Source of the DNA: JACPFV01 sp038043245
GTDB taxonomy: Bacteria > Pseudomonadota > Gammaproteobacteria > Nevskiales > Nevskiaceae
NCBI GenBank assembly: GCA_038043245.1
Contig: JBBTCH010000010.1
Location: forward strand, 62,001 to 126,000
Direction: 5' to 3'
Length of the DNA: 64,000 nucleotides
Of the stretch, positions 8,805 through 17,516 are shown piece by piece; the stretch's first letter is position 1; each line of letters opens with the position of its first letter. The notes below the pieces were generated by a model that worked only from the letters and a program-made list of their open reading frames with translations, had not been told where the DNA came from and did not search any database. Position numbers and translations under genes: made by a program.

Positions 8805-9689
8805 ATGGCTAGAAAAGGCATCCTCCTTGCCGGCGGCTCCGGCACGCGGCTTTACCCACTGACGCATTCGGTCAGCAAGCAGATCATGCCGGTGTACGAC
8901 AAGCCGATGATCTATTACCCCTTGTCGGTGCTGATGCTCGCAGGCATCCGCGACATTCTGGTGATTTCGACACCACGCGACCTTGAGGGGTTCCGCGCCC
9001 TCCTCGGTGACGGCCATCAGTGGGGGCTGAACCTGTCGTTCGCGCCGCAACCCAGCCCCGACGGCCTGGCCCAGGCGTTCCGGATCGGCGAAGCATTCAT
9101 CGGCCGCGACCCGGCGTGCTTGGTGCTGGGGGACAACATTTTCTTCGGTCATGGCTTGCAGCCCCTGCTCCACCGTGCTGCGATCCGTGAGAAGGGCGCA
9201 ACGGTATTTGGCTACTACGTCAAGGACCCCGAACGCTATGGCGTCGTCAGTTTCGACGCCCAAGGTCGTGTTGCGGACATCGAGGAAAAGCCCGCGCGAC
9301 CCAAGTCACATTACGCCGTCACCGGCCTGTATTTCTACGACAACGACGTGGTGTCGATCGCCAGGAACATCAAACCTTCCGCGCGCGGCGAACTGGAAAT
9401 CACCGACGTCAACCGCGCCTACCTCCAGCGCGGCGATCTACAGGTGGAAGTGATGGGACGCGGCTTCGCTTGGCTCGACACCGGGACGCATGAAGCCTTG
9501 CTCGATGCCGCCAACTACGTGCGCGTGGTGCAGGAGCGTCAGGGTTTGCAGATCGCCTGCCCCGAAGAGATCGCCTACCGACAGGGATTGATCACGGCGG
9601 CTCAGCTCGAAACCCTGGCGCAGCCCTACGCCAAGAGCCAATACGGCCAATACCTGCTGGATCTGCTGAAACAGGAGAAGGCGGTTTGA
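8805..9689 (+). CDS. rfbA: Glucose-1-phosphate thymidylyltransferase
   Basis: First enzyme of dTDP-L-rhamnose synthesis: dTTP + glucose-1-phosphate gives dTDP-glucose. 294 residues, the usual length. The nucleotide-binding motif GILLAGGSGTRLYPLT is at the N-terminus, followed by SKQIMPVYDKPMIYYPLS, GDNIFFG, EEKPARPKSHYAVTGLYFYD and RGFAWLDTGTH. The ATG at 8805 gives the standard N-terminus (MARKGILLAGG). The stop overlaps the start of rfbC in TTGA, so the operon is translationally coupled. Confidence 0.97.
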   Translation: MARKGILLAGGSGTRLYPLTHSVSKQIMPVYDKPMIYYPLSVLMLAGIRDILVISTPRDLEGFRALLGDGHQWGLNLSFAPQPSPDGLAQAFRIGEAFIGRDPACLVLGDNIFFGHGLQPLLHRAAIREKGATVFGYYVKDPERYGVVSFDAQGRVADIEEKPARPKSHYAVTGLYFYDNDVVSIARNIKPSARGELEITDVNRAYLQRGDLQVEVMGRGFAWLDTGTHEALLDAANYVRVVQERQGLQIACPEEIAYRQGLITAAQLETLAQPYAKSQYGQYLLDLLKQEKAV

Positions 9690-10246
9690 AGATCATCGAG
9701 ACCGACTTGCCCGGCGTGCTGCTGATTGAACCAAAGGTAGTTGGCGACCCTCGTGGCTTCTTTGTTGAAACATTTCGTGAAGAGTGGCTGCATCAGGCGG
9801 GTCAGAACCTGCATTTCGTGCAGGACAACCAGTCGCGTTCGCGCCAGGGCGTGCTGCGCGGATTGCACTATCAGTTGGAACAGCCGCAGGGCAAGCTTGT
9901 GCGCTGCGCGCGCGGCGCAGTGTTCGACGTCGCGGTGGACGTGCGTCGCGGTTCCCCGCATTTCGGCCGCTGGACCGGGGCGATGCTGGATGACGTCACC
10001 CACCGGCAGATCTACATTCCGCCCGGCTTCGCGCATGGGTTTTGCGTACTCAGCGACGAAGCCGATTTCGTCTACAAGTGCACCGACTATTACCACGCAC
10101 CGTCCGAGGCCGGCGTAGCCTGGAACGATCCGGCCATCGGCATTGCCTGGCCGGCGCTTGCCGGCGGCTGGCTGCTGTCAGAGCGGGATAAGGCCTTACC
10201 AAAACTGGCAGATCAGCCACGGTTGCCGGCTTACGCGCCGCAATGA
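9686..10246 (+). CDS. rfbC: dTDP-4-dehydrorhamnose 3,5-epimerase
   Basis: Third step of the rhamnose pathway: epimerises dTDP-4-keto-6-deoxyglucose at C3 and C5. 186 residues, a typical cupin-fold enzyme. DPRGFFVETFRE, NQSRSRQGVLRGLHYQ (catalytic His in LRGLHYQ), GAVFDVAVDVRRGSP and PPGFAHGFCVLS are present. It starts at TTG 9686, overlapping the rfbA stop; AGGAGAAGG just upstream serves as ribosome site. Its own stop overlaps the rfbD start (ATGA). Confidence 0.96.
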   Translation: MKIIETDLPGVLLIEPKVVGDPRGFFVETFREEWLHQAGQNLHFVQDNQSRSRQGVLRGLHYQLEQPQGKLVRCARGAVFDVAVDVRRGSPHFGRWTGAMLDDVTHRQIYIPPGFAHGFCVLSDEADFVYKCTDYYHAPSEAGVAWNDPAIGIAWPALAGGWLLSERDKALPKLADQPRLPAYAPQ

Positions 10247-11121
10247 CAATCCTGGTCACCGGCGCAGCGGGACAACTGGGCCGGGAATGCGTAGAGCGGG
10301 GTACTGAGGTCATTGGAGTCGACCGGCAGGCTCTCGATCTGCGCGATGCGCGTGCGATCGAAGAGACTTTGCAGCGCCTGTGCCCAAAGGCTGTGATCAA
10401 TGCCGCCGCCTATGCCGCAGTGGACCGCGCCGAGCAGGACCCCGACGCCGCATTCGCGATCAATCGCGACGCGGTCCTGGGACTGGGCACAGCCTGTGCC
10501 CGGCTGCAGATCCCGCTGATTCATATTTCCACCGACTACGTGTTCGATGGAAAAAAATCTGCGCCGTATTCGGAAGACGATCCGGTTCACCCGCTCGGGG
10601 TTTACGCGCGCAGCAAGCAGGAAGGCGAACAGGAACTGCGACGGGTGCAGAAACGACATCTGATCTTGCGTACCAGCTGGGTATTCGGGCGCTACGGTGC
10701 GAATTTCGTCAAAACCATGCTGCGACTGGCGCGCGAAAAACCCGATCTGCGGGTGGTCGCCGACCAGCAGGGCGCGCCGACACATGCCGGCGCGCTGGCC
10801 GAAGTACTGCTCGCACTGGCGCACCGCGCGGCGGCCGGTGAAGACCTGCCCTGGGGTACTTACCACTACAACGGACAGCCGTACACAAACTGGCATGAGT
10901 TTGCGCAGATCATCGTCGAGCGCGCGGTCGCGCTTGGGCTGCTGGCGAAGCCAGTCCCGGTTAGGGCGCTGGCCAGCGCGGACTATCCGACGCCGGCGCA
11001 GCGCCCGGAGAACTCGCGTCTCGATTGCGCACGGATCCATGCTCGGCTCGGCGTGGAACTGCGGGACTGGCGCTTGGGCCTGGACGAGGTCCTGCTTCAA
11101 CTAAAATCATCGCCTGCATGA
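10243..11121 (+). CDS. rfbD: dTDP-4-dehydrorhamnose reductase
   Basis: Last step: NAD(P)H-dependent reduction to dTDP-L-rhamnose. 292 residues, extended SDR fold. The Rossmann motif is ILVTGAAGQLG at the N-terminus; ISTDYVFDGKK and YARSKQEGE (Tyr-x3-Lys pair) form the active site, followed by LRTSWVFG. It overlaps rfbC and rfbB by 4 nt on either side (ATGA). The order A-C-D-B differs from the common rfbBDAC arrangement. Confidence 0.96.
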   Translation: MTILVTGAAGQLGRECVERGTEVIGVDRQALDLRDARAIEETLQRLCPKAVINAAAYAAVDRAEQDPDAAFAINRDAVLGLGTACARLQIPLIHISTDYVFDGKKSAPYSEDDPVHPLGVYARSKQEGEQELRRVQKRHLILRTSWVFGRYGANFVKTMLRLAREKPDLRVVADQQGAPTHAGALAEVLLALAHRAAAGEDLPWGTYHYNGQPYTNWHEFAQIIVERAVALGLLAKPVPVRALASADYPTPAQRPENSRLDCARIHARLGVELRDWRLGLDEVLLQLKSSPA

Positions 11122-12128
11122 ATTTCGTCCCACGCAGTACTTTGATCACCGGCGGCGCCGGGTTTATCGGCAGCAATTTCGTGCGTCACCTGCTGGCGCA
11201 GGACCGCGAAGTGCGCGTGATCAATCTCGATGTGCTGACCTATGCCGGGTCGCGCGAGCACCTGCGCGACCTGCCGGACCCGGCGCGTCACGTGTTTGTG
11301 CATGGCGACATTTGTGACCGCGATCTGATCAACCGCCTCTTGCGCGAGCACCAGATCGACAGCGTGGTGCATTTTGCCGCCGAGTCGCATGTGGACCGCT
11401 CCATTACCGGGCCAAGCGCCTTTGTCCAGACCAACATCGTCGGCACCTACACCCTGCTCGAGGCCTGCCGGCAGTATTGGCTCGATGAAATGAAGTGGGA
11501 TGGCGAGCGTTGTCGTTTCCACCACATTTCCACTGACGAGGTTTACGGCGCGCTGGGGCCGAAGGATCTACCGTTCACCGAGGAAACGACTTACGCGCCG
11601 AATTCGCCGTACTCAGCAAGCAAGGCGGCCTCCGACCATCTGGTGCGCGCCTACTTCCATACTTATGGACTGCCGGTGGTGACGACCAACTGCTCGAACA
11701 ACTTCGGACCGTTCCAGCACGGCGAAAAATTCATCCCGACCGTGGTACGTGCCTGTCGTGAAGGAAAACCGATCCCGGTGTACGGCGACGGCTCCAATAT
11801 CCGTGACTGGCTCTACGTTGAGGATCACTGCAAGGGCATCGGCCTGGCGCTGCGTGGCGGCAGACTCGGCGAGACCTACAACATCGGCGGCGGCAACGAG
11901 TGGCCAAACATCGAAGTGGTACACCTGATTTGCCGGTTGATGGACGATCTGCATCCAGCCGGCGCACCTCACTATCGGTTGATTTCCTTCGTCAAGGATC
12001 GGCCCGGCCACGACTGGCGTTACGCCATCAACGCCAAAAAAATCCACCGCGAACTCAGCTGGACCCGTGCCCGGGATTTTGAAAACGAGTTGCGAATCAC
12101 GCTGCGCTGGCTGCTACAGCTGGAATGA
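11118..12128 (+). CDS. rfbB: dTDP-glucose 4,6-dehydratase
   Basis: Second step of the pathway: converts dTDP-glucose to the 4-keto-6-deoxy sugar using bound NAD. 336 residues, extended SDR. TLITGGAGFIGSNFV binds NAD; HFAAESHVDRSITGP, HISTDEVYG and SPYSASKAASDHL (Tyr-x3-Lys) are the catalytic blocks, followed by CSNNFGPFQ. The ATG at 11118 overlaps the rfbD stop. It is the last gene of the operon; the homology of the next segment is broken, see 12164-13335. Confidence 0.96.
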   Translation: MNFVPRSTLITGGAGFIGSNFVRHLLAQDREVRVINLDVLTYAGSREHLRDLPDPARHVFVHGDICDRDLINRLLREHQIDSVVHFAAESHVDRSITGPSAFVQTNIVGTYTLLEACRQYWLDEMKWDGERCRFHHISTDEVYGALGPKDLPFTEETTYAPNSPYSASKAASDHLVRAYFHTYGLPVVTTNCSNNFGPFQHGEKFIPTVVRACREGKPIPVYGDGSNIRDWLYVEDHCKGIGLALRGGRLGETYNIGGGNEWPNIEVVHLICRLMDDLHPAGAPHYRLISFVKDRPGHDWRYAINAKKIHRELSWTRARDFENELRITLRWLLQLE

Positions 12129-12163
12129 TGTTTCTCCAGTTTCATGGACTCCCTATCGGGCGT

Positions 12164-12487
12164 CTACCAAACCGGGGGCATTTCAAACAGGCGGCCGGTC
12201 AACAGGTTCCAGATGAATCGCACCGGCTTCGTCATCCGCCAAGATAAGGCGGACTTCAGGCGCGAAATCTCCAGTCGCGCCAGCTCAAGTTCATGCCGCA
12301 ATTGCGCTGCGCGCGCCGGATACTTAAAGGTCGGAACATAGCGATCGAGCGGGCGCTGGAAGGCACCCGCCGGATCCGCGAAGACTTCGTTCAGCAACCG
12401 CTCCACCAGCGCGATCGACTCTTCGAAGTGCCACGCGGTCAACTCCAGGCCCAGCCTCGTGGCGATCTCCAACACGAATGCACGCAC
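12164..12487 (-). pseudogene. C-terminal remnant of a glycosyltransferase-type protein
   Basis: A 107-codon minus-strand reading frame whose product reads as the end of a larger protein: a helical stretch, a short coiled coil (QLRHELELARLEISRLKSAL), then SWRMTKPVRFIWNLLTG. The coiled-coil plus SWRxTxPxR tail is frequent at the C-terminus of bacterial polysaccharide glycosyltransferases, and a near copy ends the GT2 at 17513. No catalytic domain precedes it: upstream on this strand the sequence belongs to a plus-strand GT2. The only start candidate is a GTG at 12487. I infer a deletion that removed the 5' part. Confidence 0.55.
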
Positions 12488-13335
12488 GGTGAGGTCCGGC
12501 TGCGCGAAGCGCTGGCCTCGGTGGCCAACCAGACTTATCGCAACATCGAGCTCGTCGTCGTCGAGGATGGCAGCGAAGCGGCGCGCGGAGGTCGAGCGTG
12601 TCGGCGCCAGCGGCCGCCTGGCGGGCGTCGTTTATCGGCCGATCCCGAAAGGGGCGTTGTCGGGCCGGCAACGCGGGTCTTGATGCGGCGAGCGGCGAGT
12701 TGATCGGGTTTCTGGACGACGACCTGCTGTATGCGGATCATGTCGAGACGCTGGTTGCTGAGCTCGCTGCTCACACGCAATGCGCAGCGGTCTACGGCCT
12801 GGCGTTCGAGATCCCGACTCAGGTAGTGTCGCGCGATCCGTTTCGTTATCGGGAGTGCTCGCCAGTGCTGATGCACGATCAACCGTTCTCGCGCCCGGCG
12901 CTGGGGCGCCGAAACTACCTGCCGATCCAGAGCGTGCTGTTCCGGCGTGAGATCTATGAGCGGCACGGCGGTTTCGATCCCGAACTCGAGAACTACGAGG
13001 ATTGGAATCTCTGGGTGCGCTACTCGCTCGAGCGCGATTTCGGCCGAGTCGCGAAGGCCACGTCGTTGTACCGCGTGCCGGCCGATCCGCGCGAGATGCT
13101 CAGGCGCAATGGCATCCGTGACCAGTACTACGGCAAAGCGCTGGTCCGGCAAGCGCAGCTGCTGGCAGCCGCCGGCCAGCCGCCGGCGCCAATGCACCGG
13201 AGTGCGCGGCCTTCCACTCAGGTGGTGTCGCGGCTGCTGGTTTGGTTGCCGCCGGCGCGATGGTTGTACGCCCCTGCGCGCCGGCTGGCGGCCCTGTGGC
13301 GCCACCGCTCGGCCGCGCAGGTCGTCGCCCGATGA
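12488..13335 (+). pseudogene. Frameshifted, 5'-truncated family 2 glycosyltransferase
   Basis: GT2 homology runs through three frames: VRLREALASVANQTYRNIEL and VVVEDGSEAA first; then AEVERVGASGRLAGVVYRP after a shift near 12577-12587; then NAGLDAASGELIGFLDDDLL (DxD motif) after a second shift near 12662-12668. From there the frame is open to 13335 and contains RREIYERHGGFDPELENYED and WNLWVRYSLE. The first beta strand (VSVIIPxYN) is missing because the homology begins at the junction with the minus-strand remnant. Two indels plus a missing start argue for a pseudogene; sequencing error could explain the indels but not the lost 5' end. An active shorter protein from an internal start (for example 12598) would lack most of the donor site. 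Confidence 0.7.
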
Positions 13336-14966
13336 GCGCAGGGTCTTTGGAGCCGCCTGACCGGGCTACACTCGCGCGTATGTCCGAACGTTCCGCCCCG
13401 GCGTGGGAGGTGGTCGCCTCGCGCCGGACGAAGCGCGGTTTCATTCATGCGTGGGGCACGGCAAGCGGCGAGCGTCCCGCCCCGCGCGCGATCTACCTGC
13501 AGAGCGAAGGCCCGGACCCGCGGCGCGTGTTCGGCACGCTGCAGTGCCGCACGCCGACCGACGCCGCGCGGGTCGAAGTCGGTTTCAGCCTGACCGGCGA
13601 CGTCGCGCCGCACGACGGCTCCGCGCTCGACTGGTCGATCGTGCTCGAGTGGCCCGACGGCCGCATGCAGCAGGCGGCGCTGGAGGCTGGCGGCGCGGCG
13701 CGGCGTGTGTCGCCGTGGCAGCGCTACCTGCGCACCGCGGCGCGGCTGATCGACGGCGGCGACTTCAGGACTTTGTTCAGCGAGGTCCAGCGCGTTCTGG
13801 CGCCCGAAGCCTGGTCGCGCCGCGATCCGGCCGCCGTCCTGGCCTGGCTGCGCCGCGGTGGCTCGCGCCTGGTGTTCGTCGTCGACCATGGGCTCGGCGG
13901 CGGCGCCAACGTTTACGGGATGCAGCGTGTGGCGGAGCTTGCCCGGCAGGGCTACGCCGTCCTGCGCCTGGTGCCGGATCCCTGGACGCTCGGCTACCGG
14001 CTGCTGGCGCAACGCGGCAACCAGTCGCGCGCCGCGCGAGTTGGCGACTTGGCGCAGCTGCGCCAGCTGTACGAGGGCCTGCGCTTCGACCAGACCTGGT
14101 TCAACAACGTGCTGTCGTTCGTCGACACGCCGGGCGTGATGGCGGCGGTGCGCGAGTGGCAGGTTCGGGGCGCGCTCGGCGAGACCACGTTCCTGGTGCA
14201 CGATTTCTTCAGTGTCTGCCCCTCCTGGACCTTGATCGACCACGCCGGGCGCTTCTGCGGCATTCCGGCGGCGGAGGTATGCGCGCGCTGCCTGCCGCAG
14301 CATCGCGCGCCGTTCCTGGGCCTCGCGCGCGGCGCGACGATTCCGGAGTGGCGCCAGCGCTGGGCGCCGATCCTGCAGGATGTGCACGAAGTGCGCTGCT
14401 TCTCCGAGGCCTCGCGCGCGCTGATGTTGCGCGCCTATCCGCTGCTGCCGCGCGAGCGGCTCACCGTGGTGCCGCACCAGACTTCCGAGCTACCCCTGCG
14501 CCGTGTCGGACCTCGCGACGGCGGCGCGCCCGTCGTCGGCGTCGTCGGCACGATTTCCGCGCAAAAAGGCTCCGAGGTGCTGCGCGAGCTGTGCCGGTAC
14601 CTGCGCGACAGCGGCAGCTCGATGCGCCTGGTGGTGGCGGGCACGGTCGAGCTGGAGCTGGCGCCGGAGATCGCCACCGTGACCGGCGCGTACCGGCGCG
14701 ACGAGCTGCCGAACCTGCTGGAGCGCCACGGCGTCAACGTGGCCTTGCTGCCCTCGGTGTGGCCTGAGACCTATTCCTACGTCACCGATGAGCTGATGCA
14801 GATGGGCTTGCCATTGCTGGTGTTCGACCTCGGCGCGCCAGCTGAGCGCGTGCGCGGTTACGCGCGCGGGCTGGTCATGCCCATCGCCGGCCCCGAGCAG
14901 ATCGAAGCCGCGTTGATGCAGCTGTACGCGCGCCACGTGGCCGGAGCTAGGGGAGCGTCCGCGTGA
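13332..14966 (+). CDS. Family 4 glycosyltransferase
   Basis: Retaining GT-B fold enzyme of a surface-polysaccharide pathway, 544 residues from ATG 13332 (overlapping the preceding stop as ATGA) or 528 from ATG 13380. An N-terminal domain of about 170 residues is unfamiliar and reads like a beta-rich accessory module. The catalytic part begins at LVFVVDHGLGGGANVYGM and includes VHDFFSVCPSW, VVGVVGTISAQKGSEVL and PETYSYVTDELMQMGLP, which has the GT4 E-x7-E motif. Very high GC, as in the whole block up to about 26.6 kb. Acceptor and sugar unknown. It overlaps the next gene by GTGA. Confidence 0.85.
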   Translation: MSAGSLEPPDRATLARMSERSAPAWEVVASRRTKRGFIHAWGTASGERPAPRAIYLQSEGPDPRRVFGTLQCRTPTDAARVEVGFSLTGDVAPHDGSALDWSIVLEWPDGRMQQAALEAGGAARRVSPWQRYLRTAARLIDGGDFRTLFSEVQRVLAPEAWSRRDPAAVLAWLRRGGSRLVFVVDHGLGGGANVYGMQRVAELARQGYAVLRLVPDPWTLGYRLLAQRGNQSRAARVGDLAQLRQLYEGLRFDQTWFNNVLSFVDTPGVMAAVREWQVRGALGETTFLVHDFFSVCPSWTLIDHAGRFCGIPAAEVCARCLPQHRAPFLGLARGATIPEWRQRWAPILQDVHEVRCFSEASRALMLRAYPLLPRERLTVVPHQTSELPLRRVGPRDGGAPVVGVVGTISAQKGSEVLRELCRYLRDSGSSMRLVVAGTVELELAPEIATVTGAYRRDELPNLLERHGVNVALLPSVWPETYSYVTDELMQMGLPLLVFDLGAPAERVRGYARGLVMPIAGPEQIEAALMQLYARHVAGARGASA

Positions 14967-16240
14967 AGCGCATCTACTGTTTCACCAGCGCGGCTTGCAA
15001 CTACCTGCCGAAGACTCGCCTGCTGGTCGAGTCCCTGCGCAAGCATCATCCCGAATTCCGGTGCGTGCTCGGCCTTTCCGACCTGCCGGGAACCGCGCCG
15101 CTCGCCGAGACCGGCTGGGACGAAGTGCTGCCCATGTCCGATCTGGGGATTCCGGACTGGCGGCGTTGGGCCTTCTGCCACGACATCGTCGAGCTTTCCA
15201 CGGCGATCAAGCCCTTCGTGCTGCGCAACCTGCTGCAGCGGCCGGATTGCGAAGCGGTGTTCTATTTCGACCCGGACATCGTGCTGTTCTCCCGGCTCGA
15301 CGACCTCATCGCGCTGTTCGAGCGCGGCGACCTGTTGCTGACGCCGCACCAGACGATCCCCGAGGCGACGACGGAGGCCGTGGTCGACAACGAGATCTGC
15401 AGCCTGCGGCACGGCGTGTACAACCTCGGCTTCATCGGCGTGCAGCCGTCGGCGCAGGGCCACGCGTTCGCGGAATGGTGGTCGCGACGCGTCTACGATT
15501 TCTGTCGCAAGGACATCCCGAACGGACTTTTCACCGACCAGCGCTGGATCGACCTCGCGCCGGCGTTCTTTCCCGGCGTGCACGTGGTGCGGTCGTCCCG
15601 CTTCAACGTCGCACCGTGGAACCTGACGACGCGCCGCGTGGGCGGCAGCCTGCGCGACGGCGTCACCGTGGACGGGCAGCCGCTCGGCTTCTACCACTTC
15701 ACCGGCTTCGACAGCGGCGCGCACGGCATCATGGCCGGCAAGTACGGCGCGGACAGCGCGGCGGTGCAGGAGCTCGTCGCCTGGTACCGGCGCGGCATCG
15801 ATCCGCTCGATCACGACCCGCGCTGCCGCCTGCCGTGGGCCTTCGGCGCGTTCAGCAACGGCGGCCCGATCAACCGCGCGCAGCGCGTGGTCTACCGCAC
15901 GCGGCCGGACCTGCAGGCGACGTTCCCCGATCCATTCGCCACGGACTCGGGCGGGCGGGCCGGTTACCTGGGCTGGTGCCGCCGTCACGGCCGCTTCGAG
16001 TATCCCGGCTTCCTGCCGGAGCCGAAGGCAAACGCCGACTGGTCGAAACTCGGCACGCCGCCGCAGCCCACGCTCGCCAGCGCGGCGGCCGTGGCGCCAC
16101 ACCGCAGCCTGCGCGAGCACCTGCGCCTCGCGTCCGGGGACCGCCGCTACGCCCGCGAATTGTGGGCGCAGGCCCGGCGCGTCAGCCAGCGCGAGGGCTT
16201 CGCCGGCGTCTGGCGGCGGTTTCTCCGGTTGATGACGTGA
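14963..16240 (+). CDS. GT8-like glycosyltransferase
   Basis: 425 residues, GTG start overlapping the previous stop. The N-terminus (IYCFTSAACNYLPKTRLLVESL) and the metal-binding motif in VFYFDPDIVLFSRLDDL (DxD as DPD) resemble family 8 and nucleotide-diphospho-sugar transferases. GVYNLGFIGVQ and FTDQRWIDLAPAFFPGVHVV follow, matching the family's typical order of acceptor-domain motifs. The C-terminal 100 residues are Arg- and Ala-rich and poorly conserved. It is probably cytoplasmic and adds one sugar of the repeat unit. Confidence 0.78.
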   Translation: MKRIYCFTSAACNYLPKTRLLVESLRKHHPEFRCVLGLSDLPGTAPLAETGWDEVLPMSDLGIPDWRRWAFCHDIVELSTAIKPFVLRNLLQRPDCEAVFYFDPDIVLFSRLDDLIALFERGDLLLTPHQTIPEATTEAVVDNEICSLRHGVYNLGFIGVQPSAQGHAFAEWWSRRVYDFCRKDIPNGLFTDQRWIDLAPAFFPGVHVVRSSRFNVAPWNLTTRRVGGSLRDGVTVDGQPLGFYHFTGFDSGAHGIMAGKYGADSAAVQELVAWYRRGIDPLDHDPRCRLPWAFGAFSNGGPINRAQRVVYRTRPDLQATFPDPFATDSGGRAGYLGWCRRHGRFEYPGFLPEPKANADWSKLGTPPQPTLASAAAVAPHRSLREHLRLASGDRRYARELWAQARRVSQREGFAGVWRRFLRLMT

Positions 16241-16262
16241 GGCCTCGAAGGAGGAACCGCCC

Positions 16263-17516
16263 ATGCGCATAGGACGCTTGTACATCGCCAATCGGGCCGA
16301 CGCCCGCACCGTTTTCGGCTTGATTGCGGTGCGGACCATCGTGGCAGGCGCGGTGCCGAGCGCGGCGCGCGTCCGCGTGACGGTCGGTGACGTGTGCCTC
16401 GAGCTCCCCATCGCCGATTGCCTGCAGCCGCTCGATGACGGCGATCGCTGGCAGCTGACCTGCCACGTCAACTCGCACCTGCTCGCGAACGGCCCGCAGA
16501 GCGTGACCGTGACGCTGCTGGGGCCGGACGGCGCTGCCGGCGACGCGGCGACGCTCGCCTGCGTGGTCGACAACGGTTCGGTGCTGGCGCACGCGGTCGC
16601 CGCAGACCTGCGCGCCTTTGGCACGCCCGTGGTCTTCGGTGACGTCGTCGACAGCCGCCTGTTCCCGCATGGCCCCGGCAAGGCCCGCGCGTGGTTCGAG
16701 GAGCCCGTTACCGGGGAGGTGCCGCTGAGCCTCGACCCCGCTCGCGACCGAGACGCCGCGATGTTGCACCTGCGCCGGTGGGGCTTTGCGGTGCTGCCGC
16801 AGCGCCTGCCGCGATCGCTGGTCGACGACTTCGGTCGCCAGCTCGACACCGCGATCGACTCTGGCCGCCTCAAGTACGAGCGTGGCTCGAGCAATCGCAT
16901 CTACGAAGCGCATACGCTGCCGGCCGGGCGCCGCATCTGGCTTTACCCGCCGGTGCTGAAGTTCCTCGAGGCGCTGTTTCGCGACCGGCCGTGCCCGTGC
17001 CAGACCCTGACCTACGCGTACGGCAGCCAACAGCAGGCGCATCAGGACACGATCCACCTGACGCCGTACCCCGGCGGCTACATGTGCGGCGTCTGGGTGG
17101 CGCTGCAGGACGTGCAGCCCGACTCCGGCGAGTTGTTCGTCTGCCCGGGCAGCCACCGGCTGCCGCGAGTCTTCGGTGCCGATCTCGGCCTCGCCAAGGT
17201 GATGGGCCGCGTCGACTACGCGGCGTTCGGGACCTTCGAGCAGAGGATCCGCGACCTCGTCCGCGAGCACGGGCTGTCGACGGTGACGTACCGGCCGCGC
17301 GCCGGCGAGATCCTGGTGTGGCACGAAAACCTCATTCACGGCGGCAGCCCGCGGCTCGACCTGGCGCGGCCGCGGCTCAGCATCGTCAGTCACTATTTCG
17401 CGCGCGGCTGCGTCGCGTACTACGACAGCCGCGGCGAGGCCGCCACGCTCGTGGACGTCGGCAACGAAACGGTGTGGGGCCGGGCGAAGCGGCTCGTCCG
17501 CGCCGCCGTCGGCTAG
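16263..17516 (+). CDS. Phytanoyl-CoA dioxygenase (PhyH) family protein
   Basis: 417 residues, preceded by a strong ribosome site (AAGGAGGAAC) ahead of the ATG. The first 150 residues form an extra beta-rich domain. The rest is an Fe(II)/2-oxoglutarate oxygenase: His260-x-Asp262 (AHQDTIHLTPYPGG) and distal His359 (HENLIHGGSPR) with Arg364 for 2-oxoglutarate; GELFVCPGSHRL is typical of PhyH. Such enzymes hydroxylate small molecules or sugars; in a glycan cluster it may modify a sugar or acyl group (inference). The stop is shared head-on with the GT2 at 17513 in the tetranucleotide CTAG. Confidence 0.82.
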   Translation: MRIGRLYIANRADARTVFGLIAVRTIVAGAVPSAARVRVTVGDVCLELPIADCLQPLDDGDRWQLTCHVNSHLLANGPQSVTVTLLGPDGAAGDAATLACVVDNGSVLAHAVAADLRAFGTPVVFGDVVDSRLFPHGPGKARAWFEEPVTGEVPLSLDPARDRDAAMLHLRRWGFAVLPQRLPRSLVDDFGRQLDTAIDSGRLKYERGSSNRIYEAHTLPAGRRIWLYPPVLKFLEALFRDRPCPCQTLTYAYGSQQQAHQDTIHLTPYPGGYMCGVWVALQDVQPDSGELFVCPGSHRLPRVFGADLGLAKVMGRVDYAAFGTFEQRIRDLVREHGLSTVTYRPRAGEILVWHENLIHGGSPRLDLARPRLSIVSHYFARGCVAYYDSRGEAATLVDVGNETVWGRAKRLVRAAVG

